Source: Streptomyces sp. AC512_CC834 | GTDB taxonomy: Bacteria > Actinomycetota > Actinomycetes > Streptomycetales > Streptomycetaceae | NCBI RefSeq assembly: GCF_019049325.1 | Contig: NZ_JAGMUO010000097.1 | Span: 558,001 to 622,000 of the forward strand | DNA: 64,000 bases | Direction: 5' to 3' | Shown here: in pieces, positions 7,870 through 15,092 of the stretch | Position numbering within the stretch: the first letter of the stretch is position 1 | How the letters are laid out: every line of letters starts with the position of its first letter | Notes under the pieces: model-generated | What the model was told of the DNA's origin: nothing | What the model saw: the letters and a program-made list of their open reading frames with translations, nothing else | Database searches by the model: none | Position numbers and translations under genes: made by a program

Positions 7870-8724
7870 ATGACCACGGTCAACGCCAACGGGGTCGCCC
7901 TGGGCATCGAGTCCTTCGGCGACGACGACGCACCCCTCGTCCTGCTCGCGGGCGGGACGACCATGCTGTCCTGGCCCGACGCGCTCTGCGAGCGCCTCGC
8001 CGCCGAGGGGCGGCGGGTGGTGCGCTACGACCTGCGCGACAGCGGCGAGTCGACCACGGCGGACCCGCAGGCACAGGCGCAGGCGCCCGCCTACACCCTG
8101 CGCGACCTCGCCGCCGACGCGGCGGCCCTGGCCGGCGCGCTCGGCGGCGCTCCCGCACACCTCGCGGGGATCGGCGTCGGCGGGATGGTCGCCCAGGTGG
8201 CCGCGCTCGACCATCCGGACGCGTTCTCCGCGCTCACCCTGGCCGGCACCCGCGCGGTCGCCCCCGGCCCGCCGGACGAGGACCTCCCCGATCACGACCG
8301 GGCGACGATGGACCGGCTGTTCGCGCATCCGATGCCCGACTGGAGCGACCGCGAGGCGGTGGCCGGGTTCGCCGCCGCGGGCGCGGAGATCCTCGGCGAC
8401 GACCCCGTCACCGCGCGCTCGGTCGCCGCCCGCGTCTGGGACCGCACGCCCGGCACCGCGCCCGAGGTCCAGGTGGCCAACCAGCTAGGCATGGTGTTCT
8501 CCCGGCTCGACTGCGCGCCCCGCTGGCGCGAGCGACTGCCCGGGATCGGACTGCCCACGCTCGTCGTCCACGGCCGCCGCGACATGTTCTTCCCCGTCGG
8601 CAACGGCGAGGCGATCGCGCGCGAGATCCCCGGGGCACGACTGCTCATCCTCGACGCGGCCGCCGGCGCGATCCCGGACACGGCGGCCGGTGAGGTCGCC
8701 GAGGCGATGCTCGCGCTCGGTTAG
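7870..8724 (+). CDS. Alpha/beta-hydrolase fold protein, catalytic residues replaced
   Basis: This 284-residue protein clearly has the alpha/beta-hydrolase fold: an oxyanion-region LLAGGTTMLSW near residues 25-35, YDLRDSGES near 53-61, and a C-terminal VVHGRRDMFFPVGNGEAIA segment holding the acid residue. The nucleophile elbow, normally GASMGG, reads GIGVGG at residues 100-105, so glycine stands where the serine should be. The C-terminal histidine motif, normally like GHELP, reads AGAIP at about 265-269, so that position is also glycine. It may be a non-catalytic binding protein. It stands alone between the repeat region and the type III PKS gene. Confidence 0.8.
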   Translation: MTTVNANGVALGIESFGDDDAPLVLLAGGTTMLSWPDALCERLAAEGRRVVRYDLRDSGESTTADPQAQAQAPAYTLRDLAADAAALAGALGGAPAHLAGIGVGGMVAQVAALDHPDAFSALTLAGTRAVAPGPPDEDLPDHDRATMDRLFAHPMPDWSDREAVAGFAAAGAEILGDDPVTARSVAARVWDRTPGTAPEVQVANQLGMVFSRLDCAPRWRERLPGIGLPTLVVHGRRDMFFPVGNGEAIAREIPGARLLILDAAAGAIPDTAAGEVAEAMLALG

Positions 8725-8934
8725 TTCTCCGGCGGTGTGCGCCGTCTCACGCATCCCGAGGCTGCCCAAGTTGCCTGGGTCACAGCGGAAATGCCCCTTT
8801 CGCGTCCATGCTCGAAACGAGAGCCGCCGCCCGAAGTAGCGCGTGCCGGCATCGATTTGGTCGCGAAGTGCTGAAGTGAGCCATGCCACAGCACTGGTGA
8901 CGTCTCCCCCGCCCGCCTTGGAAAGGTGCCGATT

Positions 8935-10119
8935 GTGGCCGCATACCTGTGCCCGCCTGCCGTGATACACGGTGAGCACTCCGTGAAGACCCAAGAGATC
9001 GTGGCGGAAGTGCAGGGCCGGCATCCACACGCGGCCTGGGCACCCCGGGTCGACGGCATCGCGGCCAGTACGGGCATCGAGACCCGCGGATGGATGCTGC
9101 CCCTGGAGACCGCCGTCGCGCCCGGCACCGGGGGCGGCCTGCCGGCCGCCGGCACCGGGCCCGCCCGGGAAGCGCTGGCCCGCGACGGGTTCACCGAGCA
9201 GGACGTGGACCGCGCGGTCGCCGCCCTCGAGGCGATACCCGCGCCGCAGACCGTCCAGGAGCGCACCGCCCCGGCCTGGGAGGCCGTGCAGTCCTACGGG
9301 GAGCGTGCGGCACGCGGAGCACTGCAGATCGCCGGGCTGGACGCCTCGGACGTCGACTGCTTGATCACCAGTAACTCCACCACCCCGGCGCTGCCGGGAC
9401 TGGACGTCGCCCTGGCCAACAGGCTTCCGCTGCGCGGCGACACGATGCTGCTGCCTGCCGCGCAGTGGGCCTGCGTGGCCGGGACCCGCTCCCTGGCGCT
9501 GGCGGCGGACCTCGTGGCGGCGGACCCCGACCGGGTGGTCCTGGTCGTGATCTCCGAGGCGCTGAGTACGACCTACCAGCCCGGGGACGACACCCTGGAG
9601 TCCCTGATCGTGCGGCTGCTGTTCGCGGACACCGCGGTCGCCGCGGTGGTCACGGGCCGGCCGCGACCCGAGTCGGTGCTGCGGCTGGACTCCGCCTGGC
9701 ACCACACCCTGCCCGGCACCCAGGACCTGCACCGCCTGGAGACGCGGGCGGACGGCACCCACTTCGTGATGGACCGGCGCGGGCCGCGCGCCGTGCAGGA
9801 GACGGTCACGGCGATGTGGGAGTGGCTCCGCGTCCGCTTCGAGGACGACCCCGACGCGTGGCACCCCGACGTACTGCTCGCGCACCCCGGCGGGACCCGG
9901 GTGCTGGAGTACATGGAGCAGACGATGCCCCAGGAGTGGCCGTCGGGGCTGCTCGAGTTCAGCCGGGACAGCTATACGAGCGGCAACCGCGGCGGCGCCG
10001 CCGTGTTCGACATCCTGCGCAGGGCGCACGACGCCGGGCAGCCGGCGGGCAGCCGGGCCGTCCTGTACGCGGCGGCGCCGGGCCTCACGGCCACCGCCCT
10101 GGAAGGGGAGTGGCTGTAG
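8935..10119 (+). CDS. Type III polyketide synthase (chalcone synthase-like)
   Basis: This 394-residue homodimeric-type ketosynthase condenses an acyl-CoA starter with malonyl-CoA units. The catalytic triad is present: Cys about 180 in QWACVAGTRSLALA, His about 317 in LLAHPGG, and Asn about 351 in YTSGNRGGAAVF. It has the usual SYxEAL-like and TTYQPGDD segments. GTG at 8935 was chosen because GGAAAGG lies 8 bases upstream; GTG at 8926 is too close to that site. No tailoring genes are adjacent. The sequence is far from the well-known tetrahydroxynaphthalene synthase, so the product cannot be named. The downstream neighbour is the group II intron pair on the other strand. Confidence 0.88.
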   Translation: MAAYLCPPAVIHGEHSVKTQEIVAEVQGRHPHAAWAPRVDGIAASTGIETRGWMLPLETAVAPGTGGGLPAAGTGPAREALARDGFTEQDVDRAVAALEAIPAPQTVQERTAPAWEAVQSYGERAARGALQIAGLDASDVDCLITSNSTTPALPGLDVALANRLPLRGDTMLLPAAQWACVAGTRSLALAADLVAADPDRVVLVVISEALSTTYQPGDDTLESLIVRLLFADTAVAAVVTGRPRPESVLRLDSAWHHTLPGTQDLHRLETRADGTHFVMDRRGPRAVQETVTAMWEWLRVRFEDDPDAWHPDVLLAHPGGTRVLEYMEQTMPQEWPSGLLEFSRDSYTSGNRGGAAVFDILRRAHDAGQPAGSRAVLYAAAPGLTATALEGEWL

Positions 10120-10170
10120 CGCGGGCTCCCGCCGCACCCGCCACACCCGTCGCGTCCGCCGCGCCGTCCG

Positions 10171-10210
10171 CGTGAGACGGCCGGCGGCCGCGTGAGACGG
10201 CCGGCGGCCG
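10171..10210. repeat. 20-bp perfect tandem duplication
   Basis: Two head-to-tail identical copies of a GC-rich 20-mer begin CGTGAGACGG and end CCGGCGGCCG. They lie between the type III PKS stop and the 3' end of the outer group II intron, in what would be the 3' exon of the intron. Confidence 0.85.
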
Positions 10211-10287
10211 CGTCACGTCGCGACCGTGAGGTGGGCCGCCGGGCGGGGTGACAGCGGAGCTGTTCCTTTTCCCAGCGGCCTCCTCCC

Positions 10288-10321
10288 GAACCCGCCGTGC
10301 GACGTTAACCGCAGCGGGCTC
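10288..10321 (-). ncRNA. Group II intron domain V (outer intron)
   Basis: This 34-nt hairpin on the minus strand starts GAGCCCGCTGCGG and ends GGCGGGTTC. It is the conserved catalytic domain V, with the AGC triad at its base. The reverse transcriptase stop codon TAA lies inside it. A domain VI-like hairpin (AGGCCGCTGGG and a pairing CCGGCGGCC) follows. Confidence 0.8.
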
Positions 10322-12131
10322 TCCAGTGATCTTCGCCGTGTGAGGCAGTGGGTTGCCCGGTGTGGAGGTCCTCATGGCAACTTGCGCAGACCACGAGTGT
10401 CTTGCGGCGTCGCTTGATCATGAGGGCGGCCCAGCCGGGCTGTTGTTCTCCGGGTTTCCCGAGGTCGGCGAGCCTGCGGATCTGGTGGACCTGGACGTTG
10501 CCGGGTCGTCCGCACAGCTCGCACCACCGGGCGAGGAACCGTCCGATCAGTTCCTTGCGCCGGTGGGAGGCCCAGGAGGGTTCGCGGTCGAGGAGGACCG
10601 CTGTTTTCTGCCGTTGCAGTGGAATGCCGCCGAACCGTGCGACCAGTGGTTTCCTGCCGGGTCCTCGCTCTGTGCTGACCTGGAGGCATGTGCGCCGCCC
10701 GGCTGGTGTGTCGATGGTGGCCTTGTACTTGCGGGCCGTCTTCGACACGGTCGAGCGGTGCTTGTTCGCCAGGGTGTGCAGCAGGGAGGTCTGCATGACC
10801 CAGTGCAACCGGTTCAGTCGAAAGACGTCGCCGGCCAGCAGGTAGTACTGGACGATGCCGCGGTATCGGGCCCCGTAGAGGTTGACGATGGTGTGGTCGT
10901 CGGCGTGTGTCAGGTGGGGCTGGCGGGCGGGTTTGCCGCCCTTGAGATACGGCGTGCTGTGAGCCTTGATCACGTCTTTCGGCACGTGCAGGGCGATGGC
11001 TCCGTTCACTGTGCGGCGGTTGCGCCGGTCGGTGGCGGAGCGCTTCACTCTGCGGTTTTCGTGCTGCACCGTGATGTCGTAGCCGAGAAATCGCGCTTTG
11101 CCGGTTCGGGCGTGCGTGATCAGCGTCTTTTCTTGCGAGAGTTCGAGTTTGAGGTCGTCACGCAGGAACCCTGCAATACGCTGTTTGATCTGCTCGGCTT
11201 CGGCTCGTGGTCCTGCGAACCCGAGGAGGGTGTCGTCGGCGTAACGCACATACCGCAACCGCCTGTAGTCAGGGTCGTTCATGTCCTGACTGGGCAGGCG
11301 GTGCAGTTGCTGCCGCAGTTTCCGCGCTTGAGCGTGGTCCTTGCGGTTGCGTGCGCTTGTGAGCGCCCACAGCACCCGGTTGTACTCCAGGTTGCGTGCC
11401 CGGAGTTTTCCTCGGGTGTATTCCGGAATGAGAACTGTTTCGATGAACGTGTCCAGCCGGTGCAGGTAGATGTTGGGCAGGAGCGGAGAAAGAACCCCGC
11501 CCTGCGGTGCGCCGCTGAGCGTGGTGTTCCATTGCCAGTCCTCCAGGTATCCGGCGTTGAGCATGTTGCGCACCAGCCTCAAGAACCGGTTGTCGCGGAT
11601 TTTCTCGCCCAGGGTGTCGAGCATGACCTGATGGTCGAGGCGGTCGAAACACTGGGCGATGTCTCCTTCGACGAACCAGGCTGTCCCGGTCCAGGTGCGG
11701 ACCACTTCGCTGAGGGCGGTGTGGCAGCCCCGGCGGGAACGGAAACCGTGGGACCGGTCGGAGAAGGTCGGCTCGTAGTACGCCTCCAGCAGGAGCCGCA
11801 TCACCTCGCCGACCAGCTTGTCCGGCCAGGAGGGCAGGCCCAGCGGGCGGGTCTTCCCGTTCTTCTTCGGGATGTGGACCCGTCGCACCGGATCGAACCG
11901 GTAGCGCTCGTGGCGCAGCGCATCAATGATGCGGCCGATCTTCTCCATGGACATTCTGTCGGCGGTTTCCCCTGTTGCCCCGGCCGTCATCGCTCCCTGG
12001 TTGGAGTAGATACGACCGTAGGCCATGAGATACAGCTGCGGGTTGAACAGTTGTCGATACAGTTTATTGCACGGCAGATTCCGTCTGCCTCGTTCACGGA
12101 GGACAGCAAGCACCGTTTCAGCGTTCTGCAT
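10305..12131 (-). CDS. Group II intron reverse transcriptase/maturase (outer intron)
   Basis: This 608-residue intron-encoded protein has RT domains with FVEGDIAQCFDRLDH (about 153-167), SGAPQGGVLSPLL (about 206-218) and the catalytic YADD at 297-300, followed by the maturase domain X. The C-terminal HNH-like zinc region (from about 537) has CELC and CASCH pairs. The HNH core reads VHQIRRL, whereas the inner-intron paralogue has VHHIRRL, so the presumed general-base histidine is glutamine here. The long insertion before YADD and the length argue against the short class C enzymes. Only about 46 bases of its own upstream RNA remain next to the start, because the inner intron is inserted there. 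Confidence 0.9.
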   Translation of the reverse strand: MQNAETVLAVLRERGRRNLPCNKLYRQLFNPQLYLMAYGRIYSNQGAMTAGATGETADRMSMEKIGRIIDALRHERYRFDPVRRVHIPKKNGKTRPLGLPSWPDKLVGEVMRLLLEAYYEPTFSDRSHGFRSRRGCHTALSEVVRTWTGTAWFVEGDIAQCFDRLDHQVMLDTLGEKIRDNRFLRLVRNMLNAGYLEDWQWNTTLSGAPQGGVLSPLLPNIYLHRLDTFIETVLIPEYTRGKLRARNLEYNRVLWALTSARNRKDHAQARKLRQQLHRLPSQDMNDPDYRRLRYVRYADDTLLGFAGPRAEAEQIKQRIAGFLRDDLKLELSQEKTLITHARTGKARFLGYDITVQHENRRVKRSATDRRNRRTVNGAIALHVPKDVIKAHSTPYLKGGKPARQPHLTHADDHTIVNLYGARYRGIVQYYLLAGDVFRLNRLHWVMQTSLLHTLANKHRSTVSKTARKYKATIDTPAGRRTCLQVSTERGPGRKPLVARFGGIPLQRQKTAVLLDREPSWASHRRKELIGRFLARWCELCGRPGNVQVHQIRRLADLGKPGEQQPGWAALMIKRRRKTLVVCASCHEDLHTGQPTASHGEDHWRARCG

Positions 12132-12177
12132 TACGCATACCTCCCGGTCTCATCTCCATCCGGTCACCTGTGTCCGC
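12132..12177 (-). ncRNA. Domain IV remnant of outer intron, 3' side of insertion
   Basis: This short stretch aligns with the bases directly upstream of the inner intron ORF (CATTACGC-TACCT and CACCTGTG blocks). It then stops abruptly where the inner intron 3' end begins, which places the insertion point in outer domain IV. Confidence 0.65.
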
Positions 12178-12236
12178 AGGGTAGGCCGCCGGCGAGGTGT
12201 CCGTTGATGCAGACCCTTTTCCGACGGCCCCCCACC

Positions 12237-12271
12237 GAACCGGGCATGCGACTTATCACCGCACCCGGCTC
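12237..12271 (-). ncRNA. Group II intron domain V (inner intron)
   Basis: This hairpin starts GAGCCGGGTGCGG and ends GCCCGGTTC on the minus strand, the counterpart of the outer domain V. The stop codon of the inner reverse transcriptase lies inside it. Confidence 0.8.
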
Positions 12272-14082
12272 TCCAGCGTCGATTCCATCGAGTCCTGCCG
12301 AACTGAGAGTCCGCTGTGGATTCCGTTGTGGCAGTCGCGGCAGACGATCAGGGTTTTGCGGCGGCGTGATGCCATCTGCTTTGCCCAGTCAGGCTGTTCG
12401 GCCTGACTCCCGGAACGGAGGTCACTCAGGCGCCGAATGTGGTGCACTTCGACTTCTGTTCGCGCCTTGCAGAGTTCGCAACGGCCGGACATGAGCCGGT
12501 CGATGAGTTCTGCGGGACGCTTCCTCCAAACCGCAGGAAGGTCGTCTTTGAGAGTCACCCTCGTGGTCCTTCGGGCCAGCGAGACCCCGCCCCAACGGGC
12601 GACCAGCGGCTTCTTTCCTTTGCCGCGTTCGACCTTGATCTGTAGACCCCTCCGGGGTCCAGCAGGTGTCTGCCAGGTGGCACGGTAGCGATTCCAGACC
12701 TTGTTGACGCTGATCTTGTTCTTATGTCCCAGCGTCTTGGCCAGGGATCGTTCCGTGATCCACCTCAGCAGGCCGAGGCGGTGCCGGTTGTAGGCCAACT
12801 GGTAATACTCCGCGAGGCCCCGGAACTCTGACTGAAACCGCGTGACGATCCGGAAATCCGAGTCGTGCACGCGCTCCAGCAGGGCGGCCGGTTTACCGCG
12901 GCGCATGTAGGGCTTGCATTTTCCGCGCACGACGTTCATTGGCACTTTCAGGCCGATCTGCCCGTTGATAGAGCGATGACCGTTCCGATCGCGCTTGGCG
13001 TCGTCGTGTAGGACCACGATTTCGTAGCCGAGGAAGCGAGCGGCCTGTGTCCGCCCGTGGGTAATCAAGGTCTTCGGTTCGGAGAGTTCCAGCTTCAACC
13101 GGTTCCGCAGGAACTTCCCGATCTTCTCCTTGACGTACTCGGCCTCCCGTCGCGTCCCGGAGAACCCCAGCAGCCAATCGTCCGCGTAGCGGACGTAGTG
13201 CAGTCGTCGAAAGCCAGGATCGTTTGGATCATGCGAGGGGAGCTGTTGCAGTTGACGGCGCAACTGTCGTGCTTCCTCGCGCTGTCCGCGCTTTTCCAGT
13301 TTCCAAGCCGCCTTGTGTATCCGCATGTACGGCAGATACGGCTTACGGCGAGCTCCCTGGTTGAAGACGGGTAAGAGCGTTGTCTCGACGTACTTGTCCA
13401 ACCGGTCCAGGTAGATATTGGAGAGCAAGGGGCTCAGAACACCCCCTTGTGGCGCACCACTCAGTGTTTCGTGGTAGCGCCATTCCTCCAAGTATCCAGC
13501 CTGAAGTAGCCCATCGATCAGCCGCAGGAAGCGACTGTCGTGAATGTCTTCAGCCAGGATGGAGTGCAAGACTCCATGATCCAGCCGATCGAAGCACTGG
13601 GAGATGTCTCCCTCGATGAACCAGGTGACACTGCGCCACGTCTCAGAGACTTCCGTGAGCGCGGTGTGGCACCCCTTCCCCGGCCTGAAACCGTGGGAGC
13701 GGTCGGAGAGCTGCGGCTCATAATACGCTTCCAGTAGGGAGCGAATCACTTCTTGCAGCAGCTTGTCCGACCACGAAGGTAGACCTAGAGGCCGACGTTT
13801 CTGGGGTGATCCCTTCTTCTCGATATACACACGTCGAGCCGGGGTCCACCGATAGCGCTCATACCGCAGCGCATCGATGATCGCCTGAATCTTCTTCAGA
13901 CTCATACCGTCTACGGTCTCCTGCGTGGAGCCGGGTGTCATAGAGCCGTCATTGCGGTAGATCTTCCCGTAGGCCCGCAAGTACAGCTCTGGGTTGAACA
14001 GGTGCCGATACAGCCTCTCCAGTGGCAATCCTCTCTTGCCGCGTTCATGGATGATCTCCATCAGGGCTTCGGCTCTCTGCAT
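12256..14082 (-). CDS. Group II intron reverse transcriptase/maturase (inner intron)
   Basis: This 608-residue enzyme is a paralogue of the outer one, with the same layout: FIEGDISQCFDRLDH, SGAPQGGVLSPLLSN, catalytic YADD at 299-302, maturase domain X and a C-terminal HNH region. The HNH region has CELC, an intact VHHIRRL core and CRDCH. All residues expected for reverse transcription and DNA cleavage are visible, so this copy looks able to mobilise the intron. Upstream lies its own full set of 5' RNA domains. Confidence 0.92.
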   Translation of the reverse strand: MQRAEALMEIIHERGKRGLPLERLYRHLFNPELYLRAYGKIYRNDGSMTPGSTQETVDGMSLKKIQAIIDALRYERYRWTPARRVYIEKKGSPQKRRPLGLPSWSDKLLQEVIRSLLEAYYEPQLSDRSHGFRPGKGCHTALTEVSETWRSVTWFIEGDISQCFDRLDHGVLHSILAEDIHDSRFLRLIDGLLQAGYLEEWRYHETLSGAPQGGVLSPLLSNIYLDRLDKYVETTLLPVFNQGARRKPYLPYMRIHKAAWKLEKRGQREEARQLRRQLQQLPSHDPNDPGFRRLHYVRYADDWLLGFSGTRREAEYVKEKIGKFLRNRLKLELSEPKTLITHGRTQAARFLGYEIVVLHDDAKRDRNGHRSINGQIGLKVPMNVVRGKCKPYMRRGKPAALLERVHDSDFRIVTRFQSEFRGLAEYYQLAYNRHRLGLLRWITERSLAKTLGHKNKISVNKVWNRYRATWQTPAGPRRGLQIKVERGKGKKPLVARWGGVSLARRTTRVTLKDDLPAVWRKRPAELIDRLMSGRCELCKARTEVEVHHIRRLSDLRSGSQAEQPDWAKQMASRRRKTLIVCRDCHNGIHSGLSVRQDSMESTLESRVR

Positions 14083-14542
14083 TACGCGTACCTTGCCTCT
14101 CCGGATATCGTGGACACCTGTGCCACTTGGCCCTGTAAGCGGCTCTCCCGCTCTCCCCGGTGGGGCGTTACTCCCACGACTACTACTGGCACTCCGTCAC
14201 CGTAGGGCTCGCACCCCTTAGGTGATCCCGAATTCCTCTTGCATTGGACGTATCGAGCGTGACGTAGGCGGCCTGTCCGTTCCCTTGAGTGAGCTCGTTG
14301 CCCACCGTCCGCCAGCCGGAAGGGTTGGGGCGAAGCAAAGGGGATTCGCCTGATGCTGATGGCTCCGCTCCGGGCGTTGTATGTCGGAGGATGCACATTT
14401 CCATCCCTGGGAACTTGGCTTCAAACAGTCTGGTCTTCGCCATATCACGCGGACTTTGCGCGGCAGCGCTATAAACGCCTTCACAACGCTCCACGCTTTC
14501 CCGCCATGCTATTGTCCCCTCGCACTTTCGCGTCCAGGTAAG
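14083..14542 (-). ncRNA. Group II intron 5' RNA domains (I-IV) of inner intron
   Basis: No real gene is present here. Blocks in this region recur with changes in 14545-15030. Examples on the plus strand are CGACTACTACTGGCACTCCG at 14177 versus CGACTACTACGGGCACTCCG at 14671, TTCGCCATAT at 14436 and 14935, and CCAGGTAAG at 14534 and 15022. Conserved spacing with compensatory-looking changes fits structured intron RNA. Confidence 0.75.
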
Positions 14543-14544
14543 GC

Positions 14545-15030
14545 GGGTAGTCCAGAGGCTTCTCCTTCCGAACCTCTACTCTCTGAGAGAGTGATCCAAC
14601 GCCGAGTTAGACGGCGCAACTTCGCCCTGTGGACGGCTTTCCCGTCCTCCTTGGCAGGCCGTTACCCCTGCGACTACTACGGGCACTCCGTCACCATGGG
14701 ACTCGCGTCCTTTAGGTGATCCCTTGTTCGTCCTGGTCGTACGTGATAGCGCAACGTAGGCGTCCCACTCATCTCCTTGAATACCCTCATTGGGTATCGC
14801 TTCGCCGCCCGGAGGTGTGCCGATGGGCAGAAGACAGCGGCACAGGCGACGACACCGGTATCAATGCCATTCCGGTGGACTCGTCTTTTAGTCGACTGGA
14901 GATTGGGATTCAGGCAATCCAGCTTTCGCCATATTGCGCGGGTCCCGCTGGGCACCGTCTCAGGCACTTGAACCCGGCCCCGGCTTTCCTGACATGCTGT
15001 GGTCCCCTTCGCCTTTCGGCTCCAGGTAAG
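14545..15030 (-). ncRNA. Group II intron 5' RNA domains of outer intron
   Basis: This is the second, diverged copy of the 5' intron RNA, separated from its own ORF (10305-12131) by the inner intron. About 70 bases next to the insertion point (14545-14615) have no counterpart in the inner intron and contain an AGAGG...CCTCT hairpin. Confidence 0.72.
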
Positions 15031-15062
15031 TCATCGGACCCAGGAATATCCTCCAAATCCCT

Positions 15063-15077
15063 CCCGGCTTTACCGGG
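15063..15077. terminator. Small hairpin after SpoIIE phosphatase gene
   Basis: CCCGG-CTTTA-CCGGG lies 16 bases past the stop of the minus-strand phosphatase gene and about 35 bases before the outer intron 5' end. It is a weak terminator candidate. It also could have marked the intron target. Confidence 0.35.
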
Positions 15078-15092
15078 GATACAAACAGGCGC

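Larger units (their letters stand above)
12179..14542 (-). mobile_element. Inner group II intron, nested in the outer intron
   Basis: This is a complete group II intron of about 2.36 kb on the minus strand: 5' RNA domains (14083-14542), ORF (12256-14082), domain V (12237-12271) and domain VI ending near 12177-12181 with GGCGGCCTAC. The 5' end is either at the CTTACCTGG block (about 14542) or at GTGCGAGGGGAC (14526); GTGCG matches the usual group II start. Removing it would rejoin outer-intron domain IV. The two introns are clearly homologous but not identical, so this is not a recent self-copy of the outer one. Confidence 0.8.
10229..15030 (-). mobile_element. Outer group II intron (host of a nested second intron)
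   Basis: The element lies on the minus strand. Its 5' RNA domains are at about 14545-15030, its reverse transcriptase gene at 10305-12131, domain V at 10288-10321 and domain VI just beyond. The 3' end is near 10227-10231 by alignment with the inner intron (GGCGGCCCAC end). The 5' end is near 15014-15031, where the two introns start to align (CTTACCTGG block); the exact base is uncertain. A complete second intron interrupts it in domain IV, just upstream of its ORF. It lies about 65 bases downstream of the stop of a SpoIIE phosphatase gene, in intergenic DNA, so it disrupts no coding sequence. Confidence 0.8.

Noticed and set aside
10353..12494. Long plus-strand frame of 713 codons across the group II intron
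   Set aside because: It is antisense to the reverse transcriptase with YADD and HNH motifs. The translated product shows no recognisable domain.
12179..14542. Tandem, independent group II introns rather than nested ones
   Set aside because: The downstream ORF lacks its own 5' RNA next to it, while two 5' RNA copies sit together upstream of the first ORF. That arrangement fits nesting.
14545..14580. Remnant of a third group II intron 3' end (GGTTCGG and CTACCC-like pieces on the minus strand)
   Set aside because: No matching 5' strand of a domain V hairpin is present. The pieces are explained by a local AGAGG/CCTCT hairpin.
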